Origin: Chryseobacterium panacisoli
GTDB taxonomy: Bacteria; Bacteroidota; Bacteroidia; Flavobacteriales; Weeksellaceae
DNA length: 64,000 bases
Direction of reading: 5' to 3'
NCBI RefSeq assembly: GCF_008274625.1
Contig: NZ_VTRU01000001.1
Span: 992,001-1,056,000, forward strand
Shown: positions 34,701 to 44,059 of the stretch, piece by piece
Layout of the letters: each line of letters opens with the position of its first letter
How positions within the stretch are numbered: the stretch's first letter is position 1
Notes under the pieces: generated by a model
The model's database searches: none
What the model was told of the DNA's origin: nothing
Seen by the model: only the letters and a program-made list of their open reading frames with translations
Position numbers and translations under genes: made by a program

Positions 34701-34724
34701 TACATTGTCTAATTTGGTATTCAT
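31722..34724 (-). CDS. Large baseplate-associated protein with PKD-like domain (1000 aa)
   Basis: Paralogue of the following 1175-residue protein. It starts MNTKLDNVTTQYRKFNDNQA, then FEDQDRLSRTRLSGVGVVCG, and shares FPKHLMLGPV, FYNSPV, NVRLGNKAIPYYYN, YRIEGHLGMP and SGLEHRGGVEPGG. The C-terminal ~300 residues contain a PKD-like domain (TFTWNFDDGTPIQHNEAP, about 810-870) and an Ig-like end. The stop-start overlap with the Afp12-like gene (shared base 34724) shows tight coupling with baseplate genes. No signal peptide or membrane segment. Structural role at the baseplate periphery is inferred; there is no enzymatic motif. Confidence 0.65.
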   Translation of the reverse strand: MNTKLDNVTTQYRKFNDNQALTEGQLNEFIDYFEDQDRLSRTRLSGVGVVCGFQSEYVELEISPALAEKTARPGDKDLEISFDTIAITQGAGVTTDGDLITLRQAGSKNSEVTIDFQVKNYRYYRNYIDVVGYEHFRIGGQQIPLLELFTTQEYTKLVNEGANAGDFKQVMDIRSSLNDKIVILYLESYSNDENPCQDADCDNNGAEQVSNLKVLLADSASVSELIAKGDAKDAIYKQHNTYEKLFDSLPNIQAKRVILDTEVKTALQLKTKFKESITAVADLSQGFDSIADTFNVSVNLGGQTLIDKLNSLLSMTTTGLEDYQYRYDLLKDLIDTYNEIKDLILHLNAECCPDITSFPKHLMLGPVGAKQELGQYIPLRHGFYNSPVTTNDDENYERVVMLANRFVQKINGFQTYIGRIKITPSNLNVRLGNKAIPYYYNVDQPLLAQWNFEKAKTDRAAYNLSYHTTNLAGEDFIQNPLNYNIDNNDFYRIEGHLGMPYKTALQNINDLKTQYGLAFDVIALVLDKGEKPGSEPPVREKTVSIDELRKQLVSISSDVSNRTFNSQNTLLNISKLDEQLRLLNQAEFSKEGSPEGITVVKQDPKKDDVVSELLSEFLERKSGLEHRGGVEPGGTIALVYYSEADNQVLADFSLPYLCCSKKDPAFLSLPSSKLCQKDAPIAMTIVPTDGQVKAFVNGTQIPAVTQSGGQSFFDPGLVNATYFGQTITFTVDDDPVEAQMVVYAQPNVSVTTGTVSYDAPTMDENANNPDATVEFNVAGDFTGLTFTWNFDDGTPIQHNEAPANKKIHVYKLVAGQEKTFNPILTVTNANGCSTVYKLAPLKLKGQSTIACLSGMRVVIQYRDDVDQGHVCNDATFNLKGNGLVIGGINPYPGFVGNIHLSNTGGNQDRGNHKPGTPALSRYNEITITQAEAKQMASQSLDGFVEFSLECALPPSNRPPTGCHQDVAYTEIFLANAIVPIYKGYPNGNFLKINPCTGVTK

Positions 34725-37567
34725 TATTTTTCAATTTTTTTTGATAAGTTCGATTGTCCTAATATGATTTTTCCATCCAGAATGTCACTATCGCTGGCAT
34801 CGCAGTCCAAAAGCCTTCCCGGTCTGTAAATATTGTTCAAATGGCTAAGAGCCGTCAATAAATCCGTAATGCTGTTTCCGAGATTCACAATATTGTTTCT
34901 TGACTTATCTGAAAGGTATTTTTTAAAGGCTGCTTCAAATTCAGCCAAATCATTCTGAGCGGTTTGTTTTTCACTCAAACGATCGCCTACCCAGCAAATT
35001 TTTGCTAAAACATGAGCCGGAATTTCCTGTCTGATCACTGTTTCTGCATAACGCCTGAAATCAGGATCCTGGAATCGGTACGCAAAGCCGGGAAGAACAA
35101 CACTCACCCTGTAAGAGTAAGGGTCAAAAACATCTGTTTCGCAGCCTTCTTCACACGAAGACATAAAGGCTTCCGAATATTCTATCGGATCTGTTGCAGG
35201 ACTTTCTTCTTCCAGATCATACATGATTCTGAAAGTACCTCCGACAGACATGCAGCCAATACCTCCCATGAGTTTATAATCTTTAGTGGTTGGCTTTAAT
35301 AATAAATGCTCAACAAGGAAAATACCCTCTTCTGTAAATTCATATTTGAAATAATTAATCGTCTCTTCAATTCCTTTTTTCAGGTCTTTCAATTCTGAAT
35401 AAGGATTGGTCTTTTTGTGAACAGCAATGACATTTTGTTGATCATCCAGAATTTCAAAATAATAGTTCCCTCCTAATGAAACACGGATTTTTATATTTCC
35501 AATTAAACAGAAATCCTTTTCACAGTTTTTCAGTTTTTCTAATGTCTCTGCAGGATTATTCTCATCCAGTGTAGCTAATGCATTTTCAAGATCTTCCTGA
35601 TCGATCTGAATGGTCTGATAAATGGCTTCATTCAGATTTTTGATTGCAATGTGCTCAGTCGTGTAGCTGTTTACAGACGATAAGATAATATTGTTATCAG
35701 TATCTTTTATCTTCCAGGTATACGTTTTTTTACCGGCATTGTCTATCGTTTCAATGATTGATACCGGCGACTGAGATAAGTTTCTCTGGGTATAATCTTT
35801 AATTCCCAACAAACGGGCAATTCTTTTCTGAACACCGGAAATATTACTGGTATTCCACAAATCTGAATCTCCGATCAGTGTGTAATTATACCCTAATCCT
35901 CTGTCTTTACTTAATGATGAATATTCTTTTAAGAAATTTTCTTTGTTCCATAAGACAATTTCATCGGTAGATTTACCATACAGGGATTTCATTAAGAAAG
36001 TATAATCACTGAATGTTTCAGCAAAACGGGAAATCAGGTGGTCCAAGACTTCATTTCTACGTTCCACGCTGTTATCCAGCTCTTTATACAACGAATCTGT
36101 AAGCTGATCGTCATTCTCAGTATCATAGCGAGAAACCAGTTTATCAAACCCTTTAATATTCTTAAGAGCCTGGGTAAAAAAGGTTCTTTTTAACTTACCA
36201 TTGATGCTTAATACTTCTTTAACTTTTTCAAGATGTTTGAAATAGCCGGCAAGGATCTGATCAAAAAATAACAAATACCCTTTCATCTGTTTAGCCAAAG
36301 CTTCTCTCTCCGGGGATTGATTTCCTATAATTCCTGATTCTCCTACGCCATAAGTATCCGGAAATTCATTCAGAATAGTAGCATAGTTCGCAATATCATA
36401 TGAAGTTCCTTGCGGTAAAGCCAATTCTTTATTCTGTCTTGCATCCTCTCTGAGTACTTCTTCTTCCCTTTTAAGAGTTTCTAAGTAATCCTGAACTTTT
36501 TTGTCATTGATATTTAACGGAAGAGATCCTTTACTGTAACTGAATGAACTCAGCTCACACAGTTCCGGTTTTCTGCCTTTTTCAATGCAGATCAGCCAGT
36601 CGTTATTTTGCTTGATCACACTGTCACAACCTGCAATAGAAACGTCGTGAATTTCTTTTACCCCTTCAATCTTCATGATTTCACTGATGATATCGGAAAG
36701 ACGAACTTCTGTTCTTAACTGGCTGTTTCTAAGCTCTTCAGTATCGATAAAACCGTTATCCAAAAGAGGTCCTTCAAAGATCTGATCTGTAGTCAGGCCT
36801 TTGTCCAGCATTTGCTTCAGTGAATAAAAATGAACCTCAGGAGAAAGATAATTATTGATCGTTCTGATTACTTTAGCATGCACCAGTTCTTCATCTGCTT
36901 TGCTCACAAGTCCGATACGGGCACATACTGCAACTTTCTGGATTTCAACTTCTTTAATTTCCGCCAGATCTTCGCAAAGTCCTCTATTGGCATGGTAACT
37001 GTCTAAAATTTTGATATTGACATTAGATTTTTCACATCCGATACCATCCGTATCAATATCTTCAGCATAGTCTACATACAGGTCATACAGTCCTTTTACG
37101 TCAAAGCTTTGTGTTTTTTCTCCGATAGGTTTAAAGTCTAAATCCCCGGTTTTGCAATCAACGTATAATTTTTCATTTTTAGGGATTAACCAGCAGTTAC
37201 GGATCGGTCTTTTAAGACTTCCTGCCATGTTAATATCTATAAACAACTTTCTGTAGTCCAGTTCGTTTAAAGGTCTTGAAGGCAAAATTTCTGCAGCCTT
37301 TAAAAACTGGGTATGAATGTCATTTTTTACATCATCAGATGCCAAGATATCTTCCATGTTCAGATTCATTCTCATCCCAAGATCCGTTATGGCATAGCTT
37401 AAAACTTCCAACGTGGTGATACCAGGATCATGAGAGTTATAATCGGTCCAGAGTTTTCCTCCTAACTTTTCAATGTATTCAATTCCTGTTTTGCGTAGAA
37501 AATGAAAATCTGTCTGATCCCCGGTTTCTATATTTTTTGATATACTAATATGTTTATTTTCTGACAT
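34724..37567 (-). CDS. Afp12/Pvc12-like baseplate protein (947 aa)
   Basis: The N-terminal region has FLRKTGIEYIEKLGGKLWTD, YNSHDPGITTLEVLSYAITD and LGMRMN, the hallmark of eCIS baseplate wedge proteins next to baseplate J. The middle has SPEREALAKQMKGYLLFFDQ, typical of Afp12-like proteins, and further on HLLLKP and YSYRVSVVLPGFAYRFQDPD. The C-terminus has IPAHVLAKICWVG. It works with the J protein to form the wedge that links sheath, tube and spike in the cytoplasm before release. It follows baseplate J after 24 bases and overlaps the next gene by one base. Confidence 0.8.
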   Translation of the reverse strand: MSENKHISISKNIETGDQTDFHFLRKTGIEYIEKLGGKLWTDYNSHDPGITTLEVLSYAITDLGMRMNLNMEDILASDDVKNDIHTQFLKAAEILPSRPLNELDYRKLFIDINMAGSLKRPIRNCWLIPKNEKLYVDCKTGDLDFKPIGEKTQSFDVKGLYDLYVDYAEDIDTDGIGCEKSNVNIKILDSYHANRGLCEDLAEIKEVEIQKVAVCARIGLVSKADEELVHAKVIRTINNYLSPEVHFYSLKQMLDKGLTTDQIFEGPLLDNGFIDTEELRNSQLRTEVRLSDIISEIMKIEGVKEIHDVSIAGCDSVIKQNNDWLICIEKGRKPELCELSSFSYSKGSLPLNINDKKVQDYLETLKREEEVLREDARQNKELALPQGTSYDIANYATILNEFPDTYGVGESGIIGNQSPEREALAKQMKGYLLFFDQILAGYFKHLEKVKEVLSINGKLKRTFFTQALKNIKGFDKLVSRYDTENDDQLTDSLYKELDNSVERRNEVLDHLISRFAETFSDYTFLMKSLYGKSTDEIVLWNKENFLKEYSSLSKDRGLGYNYTLIGDSDLWNTSNISGVQKRIARLLGIKDYTQRNLSQSPVSIIETIDNAGKKTYTWKIKDTDNNIILSSVNSYTTEHIAIKNLNEAIYQTIQIDQEDLENALATLDENNPAETLEKLKNCEKDFCLIGNIKIRVSLGGNYYFEILDDQQNVIAVHKKTNPYSELKDLKKGIEETINYFKYEFTEEGIFLVEHLLLKPTTKDYKLMGGIGCMSVGGTFRIMYDLEEESPATDPIEYSEAFMSSCEEGCETDVFDPYSYRVSVVLPGFAYRFQDPDFRRYAETVIRQEIPAHVLAKICWVGDRLSEKQTAQNDLAEFEAAFKKYLSDKSRNNIVNLGNSITDLLTALSHLNNIYRPGRLLDCDASDSDILDGKIILGQSNLSKKIEK

Positions 37568-37591
37568 GATTATGTTTCTTCTTATTTATTA

Positions 37592-40500
37592 TTAAATACA
37601 TACCTGCTCTGTAATAGTGACAATGTGCTGTTTGGCAGATACCAGAATTGATTTTGGATCCACTTCGATTAAAGACTGCCTTTGCGGGACATTATTCACC
37701 AATATTTTAATATCATCAATGTAGTCTACATAATACAGCTGCTCCAGATAGTTAACCAACTGATTCACATTCAGCTCTACATTAAAATCAATATTTTCGG
37801 AGTCTGTAAAAGCCCAGGGCGATATGTATTTTTTAATATCTTCGTCCAGCTGTTTGGTGTAAAATGTTTCGTCATACTGTTCAAAGAACTTGACTTTTGT
37901 TTCCACTTTCGCTTCTTTGTAATTAGGATTAATTACCTGAGCTTTCACATGCATTGTATTTAATTCATTTACATAATTCTGAATCTTATTCAAAGAAGCT
38001 CTGCTTACTCTCGGCTGATACACGTCAAAAGCATTTTTATTTTTAATATTCGGAACTACCATCAGAGTTACATGGCCCGGGGCCATATAGGATGTTTCGG
38101 AAGTATGATTTAAACATTTTACTTTAAAGACTTCCGGGAACTCCTGTAATACCAAATGTTCATAATCCCATTGTGTAATAGCTCTGTGCTTGTGTCTCAA
38201 TCGTTCACTCACCCGTCTGTAAAACTCCGTGTCAGTTTCTTTGTATTTACCGTCAAACGAGTTGTAAGGCTGGCTCACCGATTTTACCTGGGGAACTCTT
38301 GTGATAAGTTTAGCAATAGTTTTTGCTTCCAGTCCGTTATTAAGGTGAGACAGGTCATTGTCCTGATTCTGGAATGTCGCTAAAACAGCCTGAGTATAGA
38401 TTCCCTGAATTTTACATACTGCATCATAACTTCTTTGCGATTTGGCTCTGATCCAGACTAATCCGTCGGTAAATCTTGTGTGGCTTTTGTCAACATCTTT
38501 AGGCACTTTAAACTTGACAATGCCTGATTCAAGGAACTTTCTGGTCTCGTTCTGCAGCATATAATCCGACAAACTCATCCATGTATTGTTTGAAAGGATA
38601 TGCCATTCTATAAATTCTTTTTCCAGGAAGGTCTCCACCAAAGGATTTTCACTTCCCTCCAGCATTTGAATCAATAGTGAAACTGTTGTCTGAGGCATTG
38701 CTTCCAAACCGATGTATAATTCACCTCCATTTTGGTGTACAGGTACAATGCTGTTGGTTTCAACTTCTTTTTCATATTGTCCGAATACATCTTCATGGTA
38801 CAGCTGTACTTCTTTATTTTTTGAAGCTTCTCCGGCTGATTTTCTTTCCAGGTATGAATATGCATTTTCTTTTGCGCTATAATTCAGCTCTATATCTTCG
38901 GCAAAAGGAATATAAGGTTCGTTGGGAATAAGCTTTTTTAAAGTGGGATTACTTGATAAGGCCAATGTATATAGTTTAGGATATACATCCTGTAATAATG
39001 ACTGATTAAGGGTCAACCTGATGGTCTCACTTGTCCCTGCCTCATTACTTGTATTATTTACAGAGAATTGGACTTTATAAGCATCTCTTACTTTACTGAA
39101 TACATTAATATCATTCGCTTTTTCATACCAGATTTCCTTATCCAGTAGGGCTACATCGGCCTTAAAGTAACCATCAGAACCTACGATTGAGGAGTTTTTT
39201 AAGGATTCAAAATCATTTAAACTGATGTTTTGATTAGGCTGAATGACATATCCGCTATATAAATCTTTTATAGAATCCGGTGCATTCTTCCAGTTGATCG
39301 TAATGTCTGCGTTCTGCCATTTTTTGGAAAACAATTCAGGACATTTAATATAAAAATTAGATCCTTTAACAGGTTGTGCCGTGAAAGGATAATAAGGCTT
39401 TTCTGAATTTAATGCCCCATTATCATTTTCTATCTGAATTGATTTTACTCCTTTTACATCAACTGCTATTTCTATGTTTTTTATTAATTTCTCTGAAAGA
39501 GCTTCATATATATCGTAGTATTTTTCTCCCTCAATCATTAGCCTTACAACCGGAAAGCTGGTTTGAAATGTTTCTGCCAGCACTTCTTTGTTATATTTTA
39601 CAACGGCCGGAAAATCTTTAGCTAATGTAAAAGAAAGTTCTAATCTAGTTTCTTCGTTTTTAATACATTTTAAAGCAATACCCGATAACCATTCTTTTTC
39701 TCCGCTGCAAAGCACTTGGATATTATTCTCAATCTCTGTTTTTGAAAGATTTTGTAATTTCTGGGTTGAATTTTTATTAAAATCGATCTTAAGAGTGACT
39801 GTACGTTCTCCTTCTTTTAAATCAAATAATGAAGAGGCTATTGAAAAGCCTAGCTTAGCTTTTGGAAGTTCTTTATAAATAGATTTATTTGAAACAGTTT
39901 CATCAGAATTATATCCGAACGGCCACCAGTAGTTACCGTCTTCCGGCAGTTTGTCTCCCATCCCATCGGCAGAGTTGGCAACCGAAGCCATTTTTAGTTC
40001 TCTCTTTTCCGCATCATTTAAGAAACTTTTGATTTCCACTACTTTGGCCTGATTGGCAATAAGTTCATCACCTGTTGTGTAGATTCGTTTTTTTCCGTCA
40101 GCGTCTTTACCTCCATCCAGCAATGTACCGGCAGGAATTTTTTCCTGAATCGCTTTTTTGGCGAGTTCAAAAATCACATAGACCTTGTCTGATTTGGCGT
40201 CATTTTTCTCAATCTGAAGAATTTCGTTGTAGTAGAAATCCAGGTGCCTTTTAGTCAGATTATTGAAGGCTTTTTTTGAGAAATCTAATAATTTTAAAAA
40301 GCAGACAAATAATGTCAGGTGAGGGGTCAGGCTGCTATCCTGTTCAAACTGGGACATCAAATCTGTAACCTGTTTTTTCATACTTTTATACTCAACGCTT
40401 TCTCTACGTGGGATCGCATTGGCATCATCACCCAGGAAGAAGTTTCCCCAGTTTCCTTTTGGTGTTGTATTATCACCTTTGTCAAAATAGTTTACACGTT

Positions 40501-40642
40501 GAGCAAAATTGTTTGCGAATAATAGCCAGTCAAACAAATCGAAATCGTGTAACTCAAGATTCCCAGGATCTAATTCTGCTAAAAAGCGCTGCATTTGTGA
40601 TTTTCCTTCACGATAATGTGAAAATGTATCTGTTTTTTTCAT
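37592..40642 (-). CDS. Baseplate J-like protein, Afp11/Pvc11 (1016 aa)
   Basis: Long wedge protein. The N-terminus covers REGKSQMQRFLAELDPGNLE and DLFDWLLFANNFAQRVNYFD. The C-terminal third carries the baseplate J signature: AKLITRVPQVKSVSQPYNSF, DTEFYRRVSERLRHKHRAIT, QWDYEHLVLQEFPEVFKVKC, GHVTLMVVPNI. The last ~100 residues are an insertion-free tail (NYVNELNTMHVKAQVINPNY, NVELNVNQLVNYLEQLYYVD). Length is typical of eCIS J proteins. It lies 89 bases after the gp25-like gene. The role is to set the baseplate ring that triggers sheath contraction. Confidence 0.9.
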   Translation of the reverse strand: MKKTDTFSHYREGKSQMQRFLAELDPGNLELHDFDLFDWLLFANNFAQRVNYFDKGDNTTPKGNWGNFFLGDDANAIPRRESVEYKSMKKQVTDLMSQFEQDSSLTPHLTLFVCFLKLLDFSKKAFNNLTKRHLDFYYNEILQIEKNDAKSDKVYVIFELAKKAIQEKIPAGTLLDGGKDADGKKRIYTTGDELIANQAKVVEIKSFLNDAEKRELKMASVANSADGMGDKLPEDGNYWWPFGYNSDETVSNKSIYKELPKAKLGFSIASSLFDLKEGERTVTLKIDFNKNSTQKLQNLSKTEIENNIQVLCSGEKEWLSGIALKCIKNEETRLELSFTLAKDFPAVVKYNKEVLAETFQTSFPVVRLMIEGEKYYDIYEALSEKLIKNIEIAVDVKGVKSIQIENDNGALNSEKPYYPFTAQPVKGSNFYIKCPELFSKKWQNADITINWKNAPDSIKDLYSGYVIQPNQNISLNDFESLKNSSIVGSDGYFKADVALLDKEIWYEKANDINVFSKVRDAYKVQFSVNNTSNEAGTSETIRLTLNQSLLQDVYPKLYTLALSSNPTLKKLIPNEPYIPFAEDIELNYSAKENAYSYLERKSAGEASKNKEVQLYHEDVFGQYEKEVETNSIVPVHQNGGELYIGLEAMPQTTVSLLIQMLEGSENPLVETFLEKEFIEWHILSNNTWMSLSDYMLQNETRKFLESGIVKFKVPKDVDKSHTRFTDGLVWIRAKSQRSYDAVCKIQGIYTQAVLATFQNQDNDLSHLNNGLEAKTIAKLITRVPQVKSVSQPYNSFDGKYKETDTEFYRRVSERLRHKHRAITQWDYEHLVLQEFPEVFKVKCLNHTSETSYMAPGHVTLMVVPNIKNKNAFDVYQPRVSRASLNKIQNYVNELNTMHVKAQVINPNYKEAKVETKVKFFEQYDETFYTKQLDEDIKKYISPWAFTDSENIDFNVELNVNQLVNYLEQLYYVDYIDDIKILVNNVPQRQSLIEVDPKSILVSAKQHIVTITEQVCI

Positions 40643-40731
40643 TTGTTTATATTTATCTTTCTATGGTCAGATGCAATACTTATTGTAGTGTTTGGTAGTA
40701 TTCAAAATGGCTACAGACATCCCGTAATTCA

Positions 40732-41142
40732 TTATATTTCGGTAGCTTCTCCTTTGTAAAAAGGGAAAACCATATTGCTTCTTGTATTAGTATTTCTTAC
40801 TTCGTAGTCAACCTGTATCAAAACTTCTCCCTGAAGCTCTTCCTGAGTGTCAATTTCAATACTCAGAATGTTGATTCTGGGCTCATGATATAAAATAGCA
40901 CGCTCAACGATTCCTTTCATCTGGGTAATCAGCGTTAAGTCCAGCGGTTTAAAGAGCATTTCCTGCAGGTCACACCCGTAGTTGGGGAACATTACACGTT
41001 CACCTGGGCGTGTTGACAATAAAATCTTAAGGCTGTTATTGATGTCTTCAACATCTGTGGTCATGGCCAGTTTTCCTTCAGTCTCGTTAAACTCAGGCGG
41101 AAAACTCCAGCCTGTTCCTAAAAAATCTGTATTTATTTTCAT
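40732..41142 (-). CDS. gp25-like baseplate protein, Afp9 (136 aa)
   Basis: Small baseplate wedge protein of the T4 gp25 lysozyme-like family. The family pattern is clear: FLGTGWSFPPEF, then INNSLKILLSTRPGERVMFP, NYGCDLQEMLFKPLD and YEVRNTNTRSNMVFPFYKG. The R-P-G-E-R core (TRPGERVM) is intact. It lies after the PAAR gene with a hairpin between them, and before baseplate J. It nucleates sheath assembly on the baseplate. Confidence 0.92.
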   Translation of the reverse strand: MKINTDFLGTGWSFPPEFNETEGKLAMTTDVEDINNSLKILLSTRPGERVMFPNYGCDLQEMLFKPLDLTLITQMKGIVERAILYHEPRINILSIEIDTQEELQGEVLIQVDYEVRNTNTRSNMVFPFYKGEATEI

Positions 41143-41256
41143 ACGTTATTTGTTATATTTAATGTTCACATCCTGCATCTGTAGCATAGAGTTTTGGTTA
41201 TTCCAACCGTTTTGTTATTGATGTTTTACATTTTTATTTTTAGTCAGATCTTATTG

Positions 41257-41297
41257 ATAAGGAAGCTTATGATTGTATTAAAAGCTGCCTTCCTTAT
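41257..41297 (-). terminator. Hairpin after the PAAR gene
   Basis: Arms ATAAGGAAG and CTTCCTTAT lie between PAAR and the gp25-like gene, with the outer arm touching the PAAR stop codon. Short arms and no clear T-tract; it may only modulate expression. Confidence 0.35.
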
Positions 41298-41587
41298 TAT
41301 CCGCCTATTAAAACAGTAGCATCACCCGCGGTTATCACCCCTCCATGAGCGGTAGAGTCTCCCATTCTTGCAGCAGGCTTCCCGCCTATTAAAACGCTTG
41401 AAGATCCTGATGCGATGGTGTCCGGTGGCCCCGTACATACTGCTTTGTCTCCTTGTCTTGCTGCAGGCATTCCGCCAATAAGCACGGTGGGCTCTCCTTC
41501 CGGAATTATAGGACCTCCTACATGGGGAACCGTTCCCGTTACCATAGGGCAGGTATGCATATCTGTAATTCTTGCTGCCGGTTTCAT
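41297..41587 (-). CDS. PAAR-repeat spike tip protein (96 aa)
   Basis: Sequence opens MKPAARITDMHTCPMVTGTV and holds the repeated PTVLIGGMPAARQGD, SSVLIGGKPAARMGD and ATVLIGG units typical of PAAR proteins. His and Cys residues (His11, Cys13, His22, Cys51, His81) are available to bind the tip metal ion. PAAR proteins cap the spike and sharpen it for membrane penetration. It lies 5 bases downstream of the VgrG-like gene. The length is minimal, with no fused toxin domain. Confidence 0.95.
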   Translation of the reverse strand: MKPAARITDMHTCPMVTGTVPHVGGPIIPEGEPTVLIGGMPAARQGDKAVCTGPPDTIASGSSSVLIGGKPAARMGDSTAHGGVITAGDATVLIGG

Positions 41588-41592
41588 GATTA

Positions 41593-43338
41593 TTAATTAA
41601 TTTTAACTTGAGATCCTTTTACTACTGTTACTGCTCCTGATTTAAGCTCTGAACCGGAACTTCCCTCTGCTTTGAACTGAGCACTTGCTTTTACATTGAT
41701 ATTGGTTCCTTCCATATTAATGTCGCCTTTTGCTTTGATTTTGATATCTTTCCCGCTTTCCATACTGATACCGTCTTTATTAAGCGTAAGAGTATTAGAA
41801 TGCTCGTCTTTTATTATAATGACGTCTGCATCTTCGTCTACAATCACTTTTTTACCTTTTGGGGTTTCCAGTGTGTACGAAATTTTGTCGTCATTAAAGA
41901 TCATTTTCATTTCGCTACGGGTAACAAATCCTTTTTCATGGTTATCATCAGAGGCTACAATGGGAGCTGGTTTTGCACTGCTGTTTAGCATTCCAAGCAC
42001 CACGGCATCATTGGGATCATCATTAATAAATCCGATGATGACCTCATCTCCGATTTCCGGTCTGAAGAATGATCCTCTGTTTTCTCCGGCATCAAGAGTG
42101 GCAATACGTGCCCAAATCCCTTCTTCTTCATTATTGATGATGGGTATCTGTACCAAAATTCTGTCTTCTCCGTCCGGATCTGATTCCAATTGTGATACTA
42201 CTCCTACATGTAATCCGCTTATGGCAGGCATAATTCCTGAACCCGGCATTTCATTTACATCATAAGTTTCCGAAAACCAGGTTGGAGAAAGTCCGAATTG
42301 AGCGTCCACCAGCCAGTTTCCTTCGGCGATTTCATGACGGACACCGGTTATGTATATTTTCCCGTTGAATCGGTTTCCTACTCCTTGCAGTGTTAATGAA
42401 GCTCCTGGTATCACAAATGGGATTCCCTGAAGTTTTACTCTTCCTCTTGTTTTGGCTAATTGCTGGAAAGTGGCTTTGGCATCACCCCATTCCTGCAGTT
42501 CCCCTTGGGTAAGATTTCCACCATGCTTAAGCTGCAGGTCTTCAATTCCGAAAACATTGGCTAAATCACCTGACGAAAGATTTCCGTTGAGATTAATGGC
42601 AGGATCCTGAGCTTCCACTTCTGTCAGTTCCTGATCGGTATAGCTCCATGTTTTGGCTGTAATTTTGCTGAATTGGTCTCTGGCATCAATTTCTCCGTCA
42701 AATTCATGTATGGATGATCCGTAAACCACTGTTTCTACAGTTTCAGCGCTAAAATCAGGTTTAGCAATTTTGATGGTTCCATCTTCAACGAAACAAAGTT
42801 TACCGTTTGCCTGCGCTCTGGTAAGCATAAAATCCCAATCAGAAGCCTGGTACTGAACCAATTCCTTATGAGAATTTGAAGTAGCTTCAACATCGGCAGT
42901 AAGCCCGTTATTACTAATGAGTTCTTCCATGACATCACTGTCTGTGCTTTCATAGAAGTACTTGCTTTTTCTTCCTAAGGTCATTTTTACAGCCTTATCC
43001 CTGCATTCTATAATCAGGTAAGAAGAGCCATTTCTGATTTTTATATTGTGTTTTACAACAACTCCTTTAAAAATGGTTTCTTCTTCAGAATGGTATCCAG
43101 CGGTAATCTCAATTTCTTTTCCGGGAATTAACAGATCTTCGTTACTGAGCTTGAAATCCTGCTCCGGTACACTTCCGTCTACAATAACAATGCGGGCATA
43201 AGGAATTCTGTTGAATTCTTTTTCCACGACAATGCTTTTCACACCGTACTTCCCTGGCAGTTCTGTTCCTCCGGACATGACCTTATAGGTGACTAAATCC
43301 GGATTTTTTGCTGTTTGTATGTATCCGCTATTATTCAT
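41593..43338 (-). CDS. VgrG-like spike protein, Afp8/Pvc8 (581 aa)
   Basis: Fusion of gp27-like and gp5-like parts in one chain. The N-terminal ~370 residues have the phage late-control/gp27-like pattern (YGVKSIVVEKEFNRIPYARI, YQASDWDFMLTRAQANGKLC). An OB-fold segment follows (HVGVVSQLESDPDGEDRILV, GFINDDPNDAVVLGML), and then a C-terminal beta-helix with repeats such as DADVIIIKDEHSNTLTLNKD and DIKIKAKGDINMEGTNINVK. The trimer forms the central spike under the tube. No C-terminal toxin extension. It lies between the LysM baseplate gene and PAAR with gaps of 1 and 5 bases. Confidence 0.93.
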   Translation of the reverse strand: MNNSGYIQTAKNPDLVTYKVMSGGTELPGKYGVKSIVVEKEFNRIPYARIVIVDGSVPEQDFKLSNEDLLIPGKEIEITAGYHSEEETIFKGVVVKHNIKIRNGSSYLIIECRDKAVKMTLGRKSKYFYESTDSDVMEELISNNGLTADVEATSNSHKELVQYQASDWDFMLTRAQANGKLCFVEDGTIKIAKPDFSAETVETVVYGSSIHEFDGEIDARDQFSKITAKTWSYTDQELTEVEAQDPAINLNGNLSSGDLANVFGIEDLQLKHGGNLTQGELQEWGDAKATFQQLAKTRGRVKLQGIPFVIPGASLTLQGVGNRFNGKIYITGVRHEIAEGNWLVDAQFGLSPTWFSETYDVNEMPGSGIMPAISGLHVGVVSQLESDPDGEDRILVQIPIINNEEEGIWARIATLDAGENRGSFFRPEIGDEVIIGFINDDPNDAVVLGMLNSSAKPAPIVASDDNHEKGFVTRSEMKMIFNDDKISYTLETPKGKKVIVDEDADVIIIKDEHSNTLTLNKDGISMESGKDIKIKAKGDINMEGTNINVKASAQFKAEGSSGSELKSGAVTVVKGSQVKIN

Positions 43339-43339
43339 A

Positions 43340-44059
43340 TTATGAAACTTTTTCTAATGGCGGAAAGAATAATTCCTGCCCTGGTTTTAGCTGTCTGAAA
43401 TTGACAAGATTATTTACTTTAGCTACTTCCAGATAGTATTTGGAATCTCCGTAAATTCTTTCGGTCATTAACGGCAGTGTATCTCCGGCTTGTACTGTTC
43501 TTTTGTGGGTAAGATCCGGGGAACTCCGTTTTTTTTCTGCTGCTTCTAACTTGGGACTTATTGATTCACTAAATTTTGCTTTTCCGATAGCTCTCAAAGG
43601 CTGTCCCTCATTGTCAAACAACTTATATTCTACAGTAAATTCGGCCAATACTCCTTTAAATTCAAAATCTCCCCAATTAAGAATAACGTTATAAGGTTTA
43701 TGTATAGGGCCTGAAACCTGGCCTGTAGCCTTATAAAAAGCATCAACCTGATCTTTTACAGATGTCTTTTTAAAAGCTTTCCCTTTAATTTGATTGATAA
43801 GTTTAATACCGGAATTCGCTTCCGTAACTCCTGTACCATCAAATAGAAATTCTAATTGTAAATCGGTTGAAGGTGATGCTACATATTTTAAATCGGTTTT
43901 AGCTGTTCCTGGTGCCTGACCTGGTTCAAGTTCCGTTTTATATGTTACAGAATACCCTGTAGGATTGATAAAAGCTTTAAAAGCACCATTCTGAATTCTT
44001 TTTTCATAATCAGAATCTTTATATGTTCCGATTGTCAGTTTTTGAATTGCTCCTCTCAT
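43340..44059 (-). CDS. LysM-domain baseplate hub protein, Afp7/Pvc7 (239 aa)
   Basis: The N-terminal ~170 residues form the hub-type domain (INPTGYSVTYKTELEPGQAP, LNWGDFEFKGVLAEFTVEYK). The LysM domain spans about 186-233 (RTVQAGDTLPLMTERIYGDS, LKPGQELFFPP). In eCIS and T4-like particles this protein (gp53-like) connects the spike hub to the wedges; the LysM fold serves in assembly rather than necessarily in cell-wall binding. The start codon shares a base with the stop of the DUF5908 gene. Confidence 0.9.
   Translation of the reverse strand: MRGAIQKLTIGTYKDSDYEKRIQNGAFKAFINPTGYSVTYKTELEPGQAPGTAKTDLKYVASPSTDLQLEFLFDGTGVTEANSGIKLINQIKGKAFKKTSVKDQVDAFYKATGQVSGPIHKPYNVILNWGDFEFKGVLAEFTVEYKLFDNEGQPLRAIGKAKFSESISPKLEAAEKKRSSPDLTHKRTVQAGDTLPLMTERIYGDSKYYLEVAKVNNLVNFRQLKPGQELFFPPLEKVS

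Noticed and set aside
41696..42265. 189-codon plus-strand frame opposite the VgrG-like gene
   Set aside because: Antisense to a well-supported spike gene; no start signals and low-quality composition.
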